A DNA stretch of 64,000 bases. Source: Keguizhuia sedimenti (GTDB lineage: Bacteria; Pseudomonadota; Gammaproteobacteria; Burkholderiales; Burkholderiaceae_D). A program made the position numbers and the translations under genes. Where the stretch lies: assembly GCA_030715135.1 (NCBI GenBank), contig JAUYVH010000004.1, forward strand, positions 62,001-126,000, read 5' to 3'. The notes under the pieces are model-generated. The model had not been told where the DNA came from and made no database searches. It saw only the letters and a program-made list of their open reading frames with translations. Shown in pieces: positions 43,781-53,869 of the stretch; position 1 is the first letter of the stretch; every line of letters begins with the position of its first letter.

Positions 43781-43973
43781 TGATTGTCCCCTCATGGTTG
43801 TAAATTCTGCTGTGGCGCCATCATTCGGTTCGGCCATGTGCTGCAGAAAATCTGCAGCCAGTATTAAACAAGCGCAAAAGTGTTGTGTCAAGGAATTACT
43901 GAAATAGGAACATCAGGCTGCAGTTTGCAATCCTTTGCAAAGCGTTGATTAGACAAGGAAAATTTTGAAGGCT

Positions 43974-44000
43974 TAAAAAAAAGCGCCCTTGCGGGCGCTT
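43974..44000 (-). terminator. Terminator of lon
   Basis: On the minus strand AAGCGCCC-GCAA-GGGCGCTT is followed by an unbroken T tract, 17 bp after the lon stop. This is a textbook rho-independent terminator. Confidence 0.92.
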
Positions 44001-44016
44001 CAGACAAACTGAAGGA

Positions 44017-46428
44017 TTAATGCTTCACAACATTCGGATCGGGTTCCGATGCAGGTTTTACTGCTGCACCTGCCGTTACTTCCTCTTCGGACAAGGGCAC
44101 AGGTTGCCGTTCCAGCGCAACTTCCAGCACCTTGTCGATCCAGCGCACCGGAATAATTTCGAGCTTGTTTTTGACATTGTCCGGAATATCGGTCAGGTCT
44201 TTCACATTTTGCTCAGGAATCAGAACCGTCTTGATACCGCCGCGATGTGCCGCAAGCAGTTTTTCTTTCAGGCCGCCGATCGGAAGCACTTCCCCGCGCA
44301 AGGTGATCTCACCAGTCATCGCAACATCGGCGCGTACGGGAATGCCAGTAAATACCGACACCAGTACGGTTGTCATTGCAATACCCGCAGAAGGACCGTC
44401 CTTGGGCGTTGCACCTTCGGGCACGTGAATATGGATATCGGTCTTATCGAAGTCCTCGCTCTTGATGCCCAATTTCTTTGCCCGGCTGCGCACAACCGTG
44501 CGCGCTGCCTCGATCGATTCCTTCATCACGTCACCCAAGGTACCGGTGCGGACGATATTGCCCTTGCCGGGCACGTTGACCGCTTCGATCGTCAACAGGT
44601 CGCCGCCAACTTCAGTCCATGCCAGACCAACCACCTGCCCGATCTGGTTTTCCTTCTCCGCAACTCCGAAATCAAATCGGCGCACACCCAGGAATTTATC
44701 GATGTTCTTCGGCGTAACAGTAATTTTCTTATCCTGCTTCTTGAGGAGCAGCATCTTCACTGCCTTGCGGCAGATCTGCGAAATTTCCCGTTCCAGCGAA
44801 CGCACGCCTGCTTCACGTGTGTAATAACGAATGATGTCCCGAATGGCTGCTTCAGTGACAACGATTTCGTCTTCCTTCAAACCGTTATTCTTGATTTGTT
44901 TCGGAAGCAGATAACGCTGCGCGATATTTGTCTTCTCGTCTTCCGTGTAACCCGACAAGCGAATCACTTCCATCCTGTCCAGCAAGGCAGGCGGAATGTT
45001 GAAGGAGTTCGAGGTCGCGACGAACATCACATCCGACAAATCGAAATCGACTTCGACATAGTGGTCGGAGAATGTATGGTTCTGCTCAGGATCGAGCACT
45101 TCCAGCAAAGCCGATGCCGGATCGCCGCGGAAGTCCATGCCGAGCTTGTCGATCTCATCAAGCAGGAACAGAGGATTCCGAACCCCGGTTTTTGAAAGGC
45201 TTTGCAAAATCTTGCCTGGCATGGAGCCGATATAGGTACGGCGATGCCCGCGAATTTCTGCTTCGTCGCGCACGCCACCCAAAGCCATGCGCACGAATTT
45301 GCGATTTGTTGCCCGAGCGATCGATTGCCCCAGGGATGTCTTACCAACGCCCGGAGGTCCGACAAAACACAGGATAGGCGCTTTGACCTTTTCTACGCGC
45401 TGTTGAACTGCAAGATACTCAAGAATGCGTTCCTTGATCTTATCAAGTCCGTAGTGATCGTCTTCCAGCACTTTTTCGGCATGCACCAGATCGTTGTTGA
45501 CCTTGGATTTTTTCTTCCATGGCAAGCCAACCAGTGTGTCGATATAATTGCGCACCACGGTCGCTTCAGCGGACATGGGCGACATCATCTTGAGCTTCTT
45601 CAGCTCGTTCTGAGCTTTTTCACGCGCCTCTTTCGGCATCTTGGCGGCGACGATCTTTTTCTCGAGCTCTTCCAGCTCGGCACCTTCTTCGCCTTCGCCA
45701 AGCTCTTTCTGAATAGCCTTGACCTGTTCATTCAGGTAGTACTCGCGCTGCGATTTTTCCATCTGACGCTTGACGCGTCCGCGAATACGCTTTTCCACCT
45801 GGAGAATATCAAGCTCGCCTTCAAGCTGGCCGAGCAAATGCTCATGACGCTTGGCGACATTGAATATCTCAAGAATGATCTGCTTTTGTTCCAGCTTGAG
45901 CGGCAGATGTGCCGCGATGGTATCGGCCAGCCGTCCTGCATCGTCGATGCCGGCCAGGGAAGTCAGGATTTCCGGAGGGATTTTCTTGTTCAGCTTTACA
46001 TATTGATCGAACTGCTGAACGATGGCGCGACGCATCGCCTCCACTTCGGCTTCATCGCCGGCCTCGGACTCCACCGGAGTCAGATCGGCGACAAAATGGC
46101 TTTCCAGTTCGTCGATTTTATGGATTCGTGCACGTTGTGCACCTTCCACCAGCACTTTGACCGTGCCATCCGGCAGCTTCAACATCTGAAGGATGTTTGC
46201 TACACAACCGATTTCGTAAATGTCGTTTGCAGATGGTTCATCCTTGGCAGCCGCTTTTTGCGCGGCCAGCATGATGCTCTTGCCCTGCTCCATTGCTGCT
46301 TCAAGGGCTTTGATCGATTTGGGACGACCAACGAATAGCGGAATCACCATATGGGGAAAGACTACAACGTCCCGCAAAGGCAATAACGGCAATTGAGTAT
46401 GTTCAGTAAGTGCAGAGGTAGTCGTCAT
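44017..46428 (-). CDS. lon: ATP-dependent protease Lon
   Basis: The ATG at 46428 (MTTTSALTEHTQLPLLPLRDVV) gives 803 residues, close to E. coli Lon (784). The N-domain (about 12-210) recognises substrates. The AAA+ module has Walker A GPPGVGKTSLGQ and Walker B LFLLDEIDKLG. The protease Ser lies in DGPSAGIAMTT and the Lys in KEKLLAAHRGG. Lon degrades damaged and regulatory proteins. It has its own terminator, and a terminator for clpX lies upstream, so it is transcribed separately. Confidence 0.98.
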   Translation of the reverse strand: MTTTSALTEHTQLPLLPLRDVVVFPHMVIPLFVGRPKSIKALEAAMEQGKSIMLAAQKAAAKDEPSANDIYEIGCVANILQMLKLPDGTVKVLVEGAQRARIHKIDELESHFVADLTPVESEAGDEAEVEAMRRAIVQQFDQYVKLNKKIPPEILTSLAGIDDAGRLADTIAAHLPLKLEQKQIILEIFNVAKRHEHLLGQLEGELDILQVEKRIRGRVKRQMEKSQREYYLNEQVKAIQKELGEGEEGAELEELEKKIVAAKMPKEAREKAQNELKKLKMMSPMSAEATVVRNYIDTLVGLPWKKKSKVNNDLVHAEKVLEDDHYGLDKIKERILEYLAVQQRVEKVKAPILCFVGPPGVGKTSLGQSIARATNRKFVRMALGGVRDEAEIRGHRRTYIGSMPGKILQSLSKTGVRNPLFLLDEIDKLGMDFRGDPASALLEVLDPEQNHTFSDHYVEVDFDLSDVMFVATSNSFNIPPALLDRMEVIRLSGYTEDEKTNIAQRYLLPKQIKNNGLKEDEIVVTEAAIRDIIRYYTREAGVRSLEREISQICRKAVKMLLLKKQDKKITVTPKNIDKFLGVRRFDFGVAEKENQIGQVVGLAWTEVGGDLLTIEAVNVPGKGNIVRTGTLGDVMKESIEAARTVVRSRAKKLGIKSEDFDKTDIHIHVPEGATPKDGPSAGIAMTTVLVSVFTGIPVRADVAMTGEITLRGEVLPIGGLKEKLLAAHRGGIKTVLIPEQNVKDLTDIPDNVKNKLEIIPVRWIDKVLEVALERQPVPLSEEEVTAGAAVKPASEPDPNVVKH

Positions 46429-46529
46429 AGCGAGCCTTATCAAAAAACCTGTTTATGATGTTGGCGCGAGTTGGAAAAACACAAGCCCACACTTCAACAA
46501 AATTCACGCAGGCAACCGAATTACCAAAT

Positions 46530-46564
46530 AAAAAAGCCACACACGAGTACCCTCGGGTGGCTTT
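46530..46564 (-). terminator. Terminator of clpX
   Basis: On the minus strand AAAGCCAC and GTGGCTTT form a stem with a partly paired loop and a T tail, 145 bp after the clpX stop and upstream of lon. Confidence 0.8.
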
Positions 46565-46709
46565 ACGATGGAAGCCTGTGTGATTGCTGATGGATCAAAT
46601 TGTACTGCGTTTGTTTCAAAAATCCGTGTTTAAACGCGATTTTTTCCATATTCTTAGGATGTTCTTATCGTTTTAATACCGATTTAGTACAAGTTTGATT
46701 GTCACTGAA

Positions 46710-47978
46710 TTATTTTGCCCCTGATACTTTAGGTTGTTCATGATAAATCAGCAAAGGTTTCGCGCCGTTGGTGATCGAGTTCTCATCGATGACCACCTTG
46801 GAGACATTTTGCAGATTCGGCAATTCAAACATGACTTCGAGCAAAGCGTGCTCGAGGATCGAACGCAGGCCGCGCGCACCTGTCTTGCGTGCAATGGCTT
46901 TACGTGCAATCGAATGAAGCGCCGCAGGTCTGACTTCTAATTCTGCACCTTCCATTTCAAGCAGTTTCGCATACTGCTTGATCAGCGCATTCTTCGGCTC
47001 CACGAGAATCTGGATCAGTGCTTCTTCATTCAATTCGTTGAGCGTGGCGACCACGGGCAAACGGCCAACCAGCTCCGGAATCAAGCCGAACTTGATCAAA
47101 TCTTCGGGTTCCACATCCAGCAACACTTCACTTGCCGAACGCTCTTCCTGGCTTTTCACGCTGGCGGAAAATCCGATGCCGCTCTTCTCGGAACGGTTGG
47201 AAATGATTTTTGCCAAACCGTCAAATGCGCCGCCGCAGATGAACATGATATTGGTGGTGTCGATCTGAACAAAATCCTGGTTCGGATGCTTGCGGCCACC
47301 TTGCGGAGGCACCGAAGCCATCGTTCCTTCGATCAATTTCAGCAGCGCCTGCTGCACACCCTCGCCGGACACGTCCCGGGTAATGGACGGATTGTCAGAC
47401 TTGCGCGAAATCTTGTCGATTTCGTCGATGTAGACAATACCTTTTTGCGCCTTTTCAACTTCGTAATTGCAATTCTGCAAAAGCTTCTGGATGATGTTTT
47501 CGACGTCCTCGCCGACATAGCCTGCTTCGGTAAGGGTTGTAGCGTCGGCAATGACGAACGGCACGTTCAGCATTCTGGCCAGTGTTTGCGCCAGCAATGT
47601 TTTTCCTGAACCGGTGGGGCCGACCAACAGGATATTGCTCTTTGCCAACTCGACTTCGTCTTTCTTGCCGAGGTGCTTCAGCCGCTTGTAATGGTTGTAG
47701 ACGGCAACCGACAAGATGCGTTTCGCCTTTTCTTGCCCGATCACATACTGACCAAGCAATTCACAAATCTCCTGTGGGGTAGGCAAGTCGGATTTCGGTC
47801 CCGTCACCGATTCCGTGCTGGAAGCCTCATCGCGAATGATGTCATTGCATAAATCAATGCATTCATCACAGATAAAAACGGATGGACCAGCAATCAGCTT
47901 TTTGACTTCGTGCTGACTTTTGCCGCAAAAAGAGCAATAAAGCAATTTTTCGCCGCTAGAGGATTTTTTGTCGGACAT
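46710..47978 (-). CDS. clpX: ATP-dependent Clp protease ATP-binding subunit ClpX
   Basis: The ATG at 47978 ([21 protein letters not shown]) gives 422 residues. The N-terminal zinc-binding domain has CSFC and CDECIDLC. Walker A is [13 protein letters not shown] and Walker [10 protein letters not shown]. The ClpP-contact loop (IGF-like) and sensor motif LVGRLPVVA are present. ClpX unfolds tagged substrates and feeds them to ClpP. It lies downstream of clpP on the same strand, separated by a terminator, so some transcripts are independent. Confidence 0.98.
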   Translation of the reverse strand: MSDKKSSSGEKLLYCSFCGKSQHEVKKLIAGPSVFICDECIDLCNDIIRDEASSTESVTGPKSDLPTPQEICELLGQYVIGQEKAKRILSVAVYNHYKRLKHLGKKDEVELAKSNILLVGPTGSGKTLLAQTLARMLNVPFVIADATTLTEAGYVGEDVENIIQKLLQNCNYEVEKAQKGIVYIDEIDKISRKSDNPSITRDVSGEGVQQALLKLIEGTMASVPPQGGRKHPNQDFVQIDTTNIMFICGGAFDGLAKIISNRSEKSGIGFSASVKSQEERSASEVLLDVEPEDLIKFGLIPELVGRLPVVATLNELNEEALIQILVEPKNALIKQYAKLLEMEGAELEVRPAALHSIARKAIARKTGARGLRSILEHALLEVMFELPNLQNVSKVVIDENSITNGAKPLLIYHEQPKVSGAK

Positions 47979-48085
47979 GGATAAATTTCTGGGTAAATGG
48001 TAGTTTGATCTTACCTGCGAATTCAAAATTCGTCACGATGCTACGCAAGAATTTGGCCACATGGACCGTATTTCGTCGCCATAAA

Positions 48086-48119
48086 GCAAAACGCCCGAAT
48101 CGAACAGCAATCCGGGCGT
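48086..48119 (-). terminator. Terminator of clpP
   Basis: On the minus strand CGCCCGGATTG and its complement CAATCCGGGCG-like arms (48092-48119) form a stem followed by TTTT. It lies between clpP and clpX. Confidence 0.75.
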
Positions 48120-48147
48120 GTTGCGTAGTAAAGGACGGTAAAGACCT

Positions 48148-48774
48148 TTAAGCCCGGCTGACAAGCACCTTGTCGATCAGACCATAGTCTGCAGCCTGAT
48201 CGGCCGACATGAAGTTGTCACGATCCGTATCTCTGCTGATCTGCTCAACTGATCTTCCAGTTTTTTCGGCCAGAATCAAATTCAGGCGTTCGCGCAGGTA
48301 CAGAATTTCACGCGCCTGGATTTCAATATCAGACGCCTGGCCTTGGGCACCGCCCAACGGCTGATGAATCATGATACGCGAATTAGGCAAAGAAAACCGC
48401 TTGCCCTTGGCGCCGGCTGACAAAAGGAATGCACCCATCGATGCAGCGAGGCCGGTACAAAGGGTCGACACATCGGGCTTGATGAACTGCATCGTGTCAT
48501 AAATCGCCATACCTGCGGAAACCGAACCGCCCGGGGAATTAATATACAAGGAAATATCCTTGTCCGGATTTTCGCTTTCCAGGAACAGCATCTGGGCGAC
48601 AATCAGGTTGGCGGTATGGTCATTAACCGGACCGACCAGAAAGATCACGCGCTCCTTCAGCAAGCGCGAATAGATATCATAGGCGCGTTCGCCGCGACCG
48701 CTTTGCTCGATAACCATCGGCACCATGCCGAGCATCTCGGTCTCCAGTGCGGAATTTCTAATTATCCCTGTCAT
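48148..48774 (-). CDS. clpP: ATP-dependent Clp protease proteolytic subunit
   Basis: The protein has 208 residues. It is a serine protease that forms a 14-mer barrel; the propeptide precedes about residue 15. The triad is visible: Ser in [11 protein letters not shown], His in [10 protein letters not shown] and Asp in [13 protein letters not shown]. The active-site segment [17 protein letters not shown] is canonical. It lies 31 bp downstream of tig. Confidence 0.98.
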   Translation of the reverse strand: MTGIIRNSALETEMLGMVPMVIEQSGRGERAYDIYSRLLKERVIFLVGPVNDHTANLIVAQMLFLESENPDKDISLYINSPGGSVSAGMAIYDTMQFIKPDVSTLCTGLAASMGAFLLSAGAKGKRFSLPNSRIMIHQPLGGAQGQASDIEIQAREILYLRERLNLILAEKTGRSVEQISRDTDRDNFMSADQAADYGLIDKVLVSRA

Positions 48775-48805
48775 GTGCTTTCCTTATCGAGAGCGCACAA
48801 GCGCA

Positions 48806-50152
48806 TTAAGCCTGTGCGTTATTGCCCATCAATTCATCAAATGCAACCGGCTTCTCAGTCACCTTTGCTTTGCTCAAAACGTAGTTAACGACGTTTTCTT
48901 CCAAAACAAGGGCCTCGACTTCAGCAAGGCGATTACGATCACTGTAATAATACTTTACTACCTGCTGTGGATCCTCATAGGCTTTCGCGAAGTCATCGAC
49001 CTGGGCCTTCACCTGGTCCGGCGTTGCCTGCAGGTTGTTGGCCTTGACCAATTCGGCCAGGATCAATCCCAGACGCACGCGCCGCTCTGCCTGCGCAGTG
49101 AACAATTCCGGCGGGAACGGCATGTCTTTTACGTTCATTCCGCGCTGCGCCATATCCTGGCGGGTCATTTCCATCAAACGACCGACTTCCTGGTCGACCA
49201 GCACTTTGGGAACATCAAGCTCGCTGACCTTGATCAGCGCGTCCATGACAACATCCTTGTTCTTCGATTTCAGGCGATTGCCGATTTCACGCTCCAGATT
49301 TGCACGGATATCTTCACGCATCTTTTGCAGATCGCCGTTTTCAATGCCCAATGACTTTGCAAACTCGGTATCGACTTCAGGCATGTGCGCCCATTCGATC
49401 TTCTTCAGCGTAATGGTGAACTCGGCCGTTTTGCCTGCAACGTCCTTGCCGTGGTAATCGTCCGGGAAGGACAGGGGAAATGTTTTTGTCTCGCCCACTT
49501 TCAGGCCACGCGTGCCGGCTTCGAATTCAGGCAACATGCGACCTTCGCCGAGCACGAATACGAAATCCTCAGACTTTCCGCCTTCGAATTCCACGCCGTC
49601 AATCTTGCCGACAAAATCGATTGTGACGCGATCGCCATCTTTTGCAGACAGGTCTGAACCGCCGTCGCCATGGTCGCTTTGTTCGCCTTTGACATGAAAA
49701 TGTGCGCGCTGTTTGCGCAGGATGTCGATGGTCTTGTCGATTTCCGCATCGGTCACTTCCGACTTGATTTTTTCGACTTCAACGCCGGCCAGATCCCCAA
49801 ACTTGACTTCCGGATACACCTCGAACGTAGCGTCGAACACGACTGCACCATCCGCTGCGGCATCCTGCTTCGGCTCGATCTTCGGGTAGCCCGCCACGCG
49901 AAGATTATTTTCGCTCGCTGCTGCCGAGAATGCGCGGCCGACCTGGTCGTTCAGAACCTCGTTCTCAACTTGCATGCCGTATTGGGCCGCAACCATCTTC
50001 ATCGGGACTTTGCCAGGGCGAAAGCCCGGTGCCTTTGCCGTACGGGCACGAATTTTCAAGCGCTTTTCCACTTCGGCTTGTACATCCGCCAAAGGTAATT
50101 TAATGGTGATGCGCCGCTCAAGCTTTTCCAAAGTTTCGACTGCAGTTGCCAT
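48806..50152 (-). CDS. tig: Trigger factor chaperone
   Basis: The product has 448 residues from the ATG at 50152 ([20 protein letters not shown]). The ribosome-binding signature GFRPGKVP lies at about 44-51. The FKBP-type isomerase domain is at about 165-250 ([19 protein letters not shown]), and a long C-terminal substrate-binding domain follows. It meets nascent chains at the exit tunnel. The gene starts only 28 nt after the 3' end of tRNA-Leu, so it is probably read from the same transcript. Confidence 0.97.
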   Translation of the reverse strand: MATAVETLEKLERRITIKLPLADVQAEVEKRLKIRARTAKAPGFRPGKVPMKMVAAQYGMQVENEVLNDQVGRAFSAAASENNLRVAGYPKIEPKQDAAADGAVVFDATFEVYPEVKFGDLAGVEVEKIKSEVTDAEIDKTIDILRKQRAHFHVKGEQSDHGDGGSDLSAKDGDRVTIDFVGKIDGVEFEGGKSEDFVFVLGEGRMLPEFEAGTRGLKVGETKTFPLSFPDDYHGKDVAGKTAEFTITLKKIEWAHMPEVDTEFAKSLGIENGDLQKMREDIRANLEREIGNRLKSKNKDVVMDALIKVSELDVPKVLVDQEVGRLMEMTRQDMAQRGMNVKDMPFPPELFTAQAERRVRLGLILAELVKANNLQATPDQVKAQVDDFAKAYEDPQQVVKYYYSDRNRLAEVEALVLEENVVNYVLSKAKVTEKPVAFDELMGNNAQA

Positions 50153-50180
50153 GTGAATCGTCCAATAATTAAGTATTCTG

Positions 50181-50267
50181 TGGTGCGAGGAGGGGGACTC
50201 GAACCCCCACACCATTGCTGGCGTCAGGACCTAAACCTGGTGCGTCTACCAATTTCGCCATCCTCGC
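50181..50267 (-). tRNA. tRNA-Leu(TAG)
   Basis: The minus strand gives an 87-nt class II tRNA beginning GCGAGGATGGCGAAATTGG, with anticodon TAG in loop TTTAGGT, a long variable arm, T arm GGTTCGAGTCC and an encoded CCA. It directly precedes tig. Confidence 0.97.
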
Positions 50268-50717
50268 GGAATGTGCGCCGGCGCAAAAGCAAAGGGCGAC
50301 CCAGAAGCGAAAAATCGGTCGCCCTACTCTGCCTTTGCCAGTGGCTCTTCTACTTCAAGCGCGCATTTTACTGGATTTTTTGGGAAATCGTTTTGCTTTT
50401 TGACAGATTACTCACAAGAAGGAGGCCGAAACCGCCTTTCTTGCCGATTTAACTATTTGCCGTGCTCGCTCGTGGCTTTACAGCTGCCGCAGCGCCGCGG
50501 ATATTAACAAAATGAATAGATGCCGCCCCATGTTATCGGTATGATTGCGACTTCCAATGCAGCCATCCGGCAGTACATGAGTCAGGTGCTGGCCATAAAA
50601 ATATAACCCGTTCAAACATGATGCAATGCCAGGCTCGTAACCAGGAGAAGACCGAGTGCCTATTCATTTCTTCAGCTTTCTTCCCTCTCATGATTGAACT
50701 CATAAAACTCGCTGTTC
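50268..50717. other. Intergenic region between tRNA-Leu and hpnC
   Basis: About 450 bp hold the promoter for tRNA-Leu/tig (minus) and hpnC (plus). It contains one strong hairpin (50294-50324, listed separately). No other gene or clear promoter is seen; frames crossing this stretch have no recognisable features. Confidence 0.5.
50294..50324. terminator. Orphan hairpin upstream of tRNA-Leu
   Basis: GGGCGACC (50294-50301) pairs perfectly with GGTCGCCC (50317-50324), and on the minus strand is followed by TTTGCTTTT. No minus-strand gene precedes it, so it may end an unknown short transcript or be a structured leader of the tRNA-Leu/tig unit. Confidence 0.4.
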
Positions 50718-51551
50718 ATGCCGGTTGACCATTACGAAAATTTCCCTGTCGCGTCGCTTCTGCTGCCGGCACATTTGCGCGGTGCGGTAGAAGTCATCTA
50801 TGCCTTTGCGAGGACGGCGGACGACCTGGCCGATGAAGGGGATGCGTTGCCGGACGCCCGGCTGGACGCGTTAAATGCATATGAGGCGCAACTTGATTTG
50901 ATCGGGCAAGGCTCACCGCCTACAGCCCCGCTCTTTCGGGATCTGGCACGGGTCATCAAGGAATTTGATTTGCCCATGTCCGCATTTTACGATTTGCTTT
51001 CGGCTTTTAAGCAGGACGTTGTAACGCTTCGCTATGCAAACTACGATGCCTTGCTCGATTATTGCCGGCGTTCGGCGGATCCGGTCGGACGCCTGATGCT
51101 GCATCTTTATCGGGCAGCCAGCAAAGAGAATCTGGTCAAGGCCGATGCGATCTGTTCAGCTCTTCAGCTGATCAATTTCTGGCAGGATGTTGCGATAGAC
51201 TGGAATAAGCGGCGCATCTATATTCCTCAAGAGGATATGCATGCTTTCGACGTGACGGAAACAAGCATTTCCGAGCAAATCGTTGATCCGGACTGGCAGC
51301 GGCTCATGCAGTTTGAGGTCGGGCGCGCACGAGCATTGATGTTGTCTGGCGCTCCACTTGCATCGCATCTTCCGGGGCGGATCGGGTGGGAATTGCGCCT
51401 TGTGGTTCAGGGCGGTCTGCGTATCCTGGAAAAAATCGAATCGGTGGGCTATGACGTGTTTCGGAAGCGACCTCGCCTGGAAAAAGCGGACTGGATCTGC
51501 ATTGCCTGGCGGGCTCTGCGAATGAAATCGTGCAAGCAGAAGCAGGATTAA
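50718..51551 (+). CDS. hpnC: Squalene synthesis protein HpnC
   Basis: The protein has 277 residues and a trans-isoprenyl diphosphate synthase (squalene/phytoene) fold. The first Asp-rich motif is RTADDLADEGD and the second INFWQDVAIDWNKRRIYIP. In the HpnCDE route, HpnD makes presqualene diphosphate from two farnesyl diphosphates, HpnC turns it into hydroxysqualene and HpnE reduces that to squalene. It is first of the three genes in pathway order. Confidence 0.94.
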   Translation: MPVDHYENFPVASLLLPAHLRGAVEVIYAFARTADDLADEGDALPDARLDALNAYEAQLDLIGQGSPPTAPLFRDLARVIKEFDLPMSAFYDLLSAFKQDVVTLRYANYDALLDYCRRSADPVGRLMLHLYRAASKENLVKADAICSALQLINFWQDVAIDWNKRRIYIPQEDMHAFDVTETSISEQIVDPDWQRLMQFEVGRARALMLSGAPLASHLPGRIGWELRLVVQGGLRILEKIESVGYDVFRKRPRLEKADWICIAWRALRMKSCKQKQD

Positions 51552-51683
51552 TCACCGCTTGTGCATACGCGTGTACCGCCGTGCAGATATCCGTAAAAAG
51601 AACGCTTTCCTCCGCACAGATGATGCCTCCTTCATAAAACTCGGCTAGCATAGCGACTTTTCGGACAGCAAAATTTCAACTCC

Positions 51684-52517
51684 ATGTCCCCCGACGAATA
51701 TTGCCAGCAGAAAGCCGCTCAAAGCGGTTCGAGCTTTTATTACAGTTTCCTATTCCTTCCGCCAGAACGGCGCCGCGCAATTACGGCGCTCTATGCGTTT
51801 TGTCGCGAGGTCGACGATACCGTCGACGACACGGCAGACACCGCCGTAGCCAGAACCAAGCTGAGCTGGTGGCGTAATGAAATCAACTCCATGCTGAACG
51901 GTTCTCCTTCGCACCCGGTCACAAAAGCCCTGGAACCGCATGTCGCCACGTATTCGCTCGAGGGCAAGCATCTGCAGGCCATTATCGACGGCATGGAAAT
52001 GGATTTGAATCAGACCCGTTATCTCGACTATGCAGGCCTTCAACACTACTGCTGGCATGTGGCAAGCGTGGTGGGAATCCTTTCGGCAAGCATTTTCGGC
52101 GCGCGCAATAAACAGACTTTTGCCTATGCGGAAAAATTGGGGCTCGCATTCCAGCTTACCAACATCATCCGCGATGTGGGAGAAGACGCACGAAAAGGAA
52201 GGATTTATCTCCCGGTCAGCGAGCTTCAGCAATTTGGGGTCACCGCCGCAGACATTCTGAATGCCAGGCATACGGACAATTTTGAGAAGCTCATGCGCTT
52301 CCAGGCAGAGCGCGCGCATCGCTGCTATGAAGAAGCATTGGCGTTATTACCTCACGAAGACCGCCGCGCGCAGAGGCCTGGCCTGATCATGGCATCCATC
52401 TATCGTGCCGTCCTGAATGAAATCGAGCATGACGGTTTCCATGTACTCAACCAGCGCATTTCCCTGACGCCTATCCGCAAACTCTGGCTTGCCTGGAAAA
52501 CCTATGTCAAGGGCTGA
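51684..52517 (+). CDS. hpnD: Presqualene diphosphate synthase HpnD
   Basis: The protein has 277 residues. The start MSPDEYCQQKAAQSGSSFYYS is typical of HpnD. The Asp-rich motifs are CREVDDTVDDTAD and NIIRDVGEDARKGRIYLP. It condenses two farnesyl diphosphates to presqualene diphosphate. It follows hpnC by 132 bp and overlaps hpnE by 14 bp. Confidence 0.95.
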   Translation: MSPDEYCQQKAAQSGSSFYYSFLFLPPERRRAITALYAFCREVDDTVDDTADTAVARTKLSWWRNEINSMLNGSPSHPVTKALEPHVATYSLEGKHLQAIIDGMEMDLNQTRYLDYAGLQHYCWHVASVVGILSASIFGARNKQTFAYAEKLGLAFQLTNIIRDVGEDARKGRIYLPVSELQQFGVTAADILNARHTDNFEKLMRFQAERAHRCYEEALALLPHEDRRAQRPGLIMASIYRAVLNEIEHDGFHVLNQRISLTPIRKLWLAWKTYVKG

Positions 52518-53850
52518 TTCGCCCAATTCCCTACGCGTAGCGGTTGTCGGAGCAGGTTGGGCCGGCTGCGCCGCCGCGGTCGAATTAGTGCGGCAGGGAC
52601 ACCAAGTCACTCTGTTCGAGGCATCGAGAACCTTAGGCGGACGTGCCCGCCGGGTACAGATAGGGCAGGCTCTTCTCGATAACGGTCAGCATATTTTGCT
52701 GGCGGCCTATACGCAAGCCCTCGGACTGATGCGCGAAGTCGGGATCAGTTTAGACGACGCGGTAATGCGCCTGCCGCTGCAGATGCGCTATCCCGCTTTC
52801 GACGACGGCATGGATTTCGTTGCCGCACGATTGCCAGCGCCACTGCACCTGGCAGTTGCGACTCTGCGTGCGAAGGGTCTGGGAAGCGAAGACAAGCTGG
52901 CACTGGCGCGGTTTTCAAGCGCCGCACGCTGGATGAACTGGGGCCTCAATCAGGACTGCAGCGTCAGCGAATTGCTGGATCGGTTCGATCAGCCGGACAG
53001 ACTGATCAGGTTGATGTGGCGTCCACTATGCATAGCCGCCCTCACCACGCCGCCCGAACGCGCTTCTGCCCAGGTATTTCTGAATGTACTGCGGGATAGC
53101 CTCGGAGCAAGGCGCGCCGCTTCCGACATGCTGCTGCCAAGGGCAGACCTTACTGCTCTATTTCCCGAATGCGCGGCACGTTATATTGAACAGCATGAAA
53201 GCAAGGTTTTGCTGGGGGCTTCAGTTCAGGCGATACACCGGGCCGGCGATGGATGGCAATTGGATTTCAGCGGCCGTGATGCAGGAAGCGAATCATTCGA
53301 CGGCGTAGTGATTGCCACGCCCCCCTGGCAAGCGGCAGTCTTGCTGAATGAGAAGGCGGACACGACCATGCTCGAATCCCTGCAGTACGAATCCATTTCT
53401 ACCTGTTATCTGCAATATTCGTCCGCGCTGCGTCTGCCCTCGCCATTTTTTGCCCTCGCGGAAAACCCTGAACAGAATAAATGGGCGCAGTTCGTATTTG
53501 ATCGCGGCCAGCTTCATGCATCGAATGACGGTTTGCTTGCAGCGGTGATTAGTTCATCTCAAGAAGCAAGCAGCGCCGGGCACGATGCTCTGGCTTCATC
53601 GGTTGCATTGCAGCTTGCCCAGGCATTCCGTATGCCAGAACTTGCGTATCCCGATTGGACCAAGGTCATCACCGAAAAGCGTGCCGGCTTCTCCTGCGCC
53701 CCTTCTCTCCTGCGGCCCGGGAACGAAACCGGTGTGCGAGGCCTCGTACTTGCCGGGGACTATACCGCTGGTGATTATCCGGCCACACTTGAAGGCGCTG
53801 CACGAAGCGGAATCAAAGCAGCCGGCATACTGGCGAACATGCGCGGGTGA
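52504..53850 (+). CDS. hpnE: Hydroxysqualene dehydroxylase HpnE
   Basis: The ATG at 52504 (MSRADSPNSLRVAVVGAGWAG) gives 448 residues and overlaps the end of hpnD. The FAD motif is VAVVGAGWAGCAAAVELVRQG with the RLGGRARR-type TLGGRARR. The C-terminus has GLVLAGDYTAGDYPATLEGAARSG, typical of phytoene desaturase-like amine oxidases. It reduces hydroxysqualene to squalene. It converges on radA with 19 bp between stops. Confidence 0.93.
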   Translation: MSRADSPNSLRVAVVGAGWAGCAAAVELVRQGHQVTLFEASRTLGGRARRVQIGQALLDNGQHILLAAYTQALGLMREVGISLDDAVMRLPLQMRYPAFDDGMDFVAARLPAPLHLAVATLRAKGLGSEDKLALARFSSAARWMNWGLNQDCSVSELLDRFDQPDRLIRLMWRPLCIAALTTPPERASAQVFLNVLRDSLGARRAASDMLLPRADLTALFPECAARYIEQHESKVLLGASVQAIHRAGDGWQLDFSGRDAGSESFDGVVIATPPWQAAVLLNEKADTTMLESLQYESISTCYLQYSSALRLPSPFFALAENPEQNKWAQFVFDRGQLHASNDGLLAAVISSSQEASSAGHDALASSVALQLAQAFRMPELAYPDWTKVITEKRAGFSCAPSLLRPGNETGVRGLVLAGDYTAGDYPATLEGAARSGIKAAGILANMRG

Positions 53851-53869
53851 ATGGGCCGATCTGCTTGTT

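Noticed and set aside
46440-46500. Possible heat-shock (sigma-32) promoter of lon
   Set aside because: A TTGAAG stretch is present but no -10 of the CCCCAT type at proper spacing.
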